A stretch of 64,000 bases of DNA from JAHDHW01 sp965220465 (GTDB taxonomy: Bacteria; Bacteroidota; Bacteroidia; Chitinophagales; Saprospiraceae): assembly GCA_965220465.1 (NCBI GenBank), contig CBDCPZ010000022.1, positions 310,001 to 374,000 of the forward strand, written 5' to 3'. A program made the position numbers and the translations under genes. Under the pieces are notes generated by a model. It did not search any database. It was not told where the DNA came from and saw nothing but the letters and a program-made list of their open reading frames with translations. This document shows, piece after piece, positions 63,614-64,000 of the stretch (its first letter is position 1; every line of letters begins with the position of its first letter).

Positions 63614-64000
63614 ATGAGTCCTATTTTATTGGCTTTGGCGATAATTCCTGGTTTATTGATTTGCTTTTTGATTTATAAAATTGATAAGTTTGAAAAAGAA
63701 CCTGTTCTTCATTTGTCCATTTGTTTTTTTCTTGGAATTGTAAGTTGTTTTCCTGCAATAAAATTAGAGAGCATCGGAGATAGTTTAGGGTATGATGAAT
63801 TTCAAGGCTTGGGAAATTTGTTCATTTTTTCATATATCATCATAGCTTTGAGTGAAGAGTTAGTCAAATATTTAGTGCTTGTTTTTTATGCTTATCCTAA
63901 AAAAATATTTAGTGAACCTTTGGATGGAATTCTTTATTCTGTTATGATAGGAATGGGGTTCGCAACTTTGGAAAATCTACTCTATGCCGATCGTTTTGGT
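63614..64000 (+). CDS. PrsW-family intramembrane protease, N-terminal part (3' truncated)
   Basis: The frame runs from an ATG at 63614 off the window end without a stop (129 codons). Hydrophobic helices near residues 3-20, 35-50 and 70-90. SEELVKYLVLVF contains the E-E-x-x-K of the PrsW glutamic protease site, and GFATLENLLYAD has the E-N-L motif of the next helix. PrsW cleaves anti-sigma factors in Bacillus; the local target is unknown. It starts 16 bases after the hydrolase. Confidence 0.85.
   Translation, partial: MSPILLALAIIPGLLICFLIYKIDKFEKEPVLHLSICFFLGIVSCFPAIKLESIGDSLGYDEFQGLGNLFIFSYIIIALSEELVKYLVLVFYAYPKKIFSEPLDGILYSVMIGMGFATLENLLYADRFG

Noticed and set aside
1..64000. CRISPR array, tRNA or rRNA genes, prophage
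   Set aside because: I saw no regularly spaced short repeats, no cloverleaf sequences and no phage structural or integrase genes on reading; a tRNA scan would settle the RNA part.

Overview
The window is about 64 kb of AT-rich chromosome from a member of the Bacteroidota, most likely a Saprospiraceae/Lewinella-type marine or sludge bacterium. This is inferred from gene content: gldD and gldE, type IX secretion (T9SS) type A C-terminal signals, a CHU_C-type gliding-associated C-terminal domain, a hybrid two-component (HTCS) regulator, a Cys-poor DksA relative, and promoters of the Bacteroidota TTTG-N19-TAnnTTTG type. Most of it is ordinary core chromosome with short operons. No tRNA, rRNA, CRISPR array, transposase or phage gene was recognised.

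Layout. 1-12 kb is housekeeping: the secA 3' end, deoC, a SPOR-like protein, rodA, tgt, an LptF/LptG permease, an ECF sigma factor, the mutY-ssb-gldE-gldD cluster, and recA convergent to it. 12-18 kb is accessory: a small T9SS protein and a large HTCS regulator, bracketed by a 25-bp direct repeat that is the 3' end of a DUF2147 gene. 18-27 kb holds an alkyltransferase-like protein, a degenerate TrpF-like barrel, and a six-gene surface operon. That operon encodes two helical lipoproteins resembling halves of planctomycete-type PSD proteins, a DUF1501 protein, a CxxxxCH lipoprotein, another lipoprotein and a 1162-residue adhesin-like protein. 27-46 kb is again mostly housekeeping: yqeY, rsmA, leucyl aminopeptidase, pdxA, a glucosaminidase, a TPR protein, a DksA-like protein, lspA, two ArsR regulators, tsaB, an S41 protease, a hydrolase, an adenylate cyclase, uvrB and mtaB. 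47-51 kb carries a second DUF1501 locus, here with DUF1800 and a T9SS signal. 51-64 kb has lgt, a glycosyltransferase, nadB, a LytTR regulator, an unknown helical protein, a lanthipeptide-like small peptide, recX, mscS, a SpoIIE-type phosphatase, an orphan Opp/Dpp-type permease, a DUF3524/QTMAN glycosyltransferase, an alpha/beta hydrolase and a truncated PrsW-type protease.

Connections. lgt and lspA supply the lipoprotein modification needed by the many lipoproteins here. tgt and the QTMAN-like enzyme are two steps of queuosine biology, about 58 kb apart. tsaB and mtaB act successively on tRNA position 37 (t6A, then ms2t6A). recA and recX, uvrB, mutY, ssb and the alkyltransferase-like protein belong to DNA repair.

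Most interesting. The strongest candidates for something new are the orphan cysteine-free peptide with a pinensin/class I lanthipeptide-type leader (57187-57426), the split-PSD/DUF1501/CxxxxCH/adhesin operon (19375-27084) with its DUF1800/DUF1501 counterpart at 47-51 kb, and the HTCS island bounded by a DUF2147 gene-end repeat. Several annotated starts differ from the longest ORF because that ORF begins at an unlikely TTG or GTG; these cases are noted in the entries.
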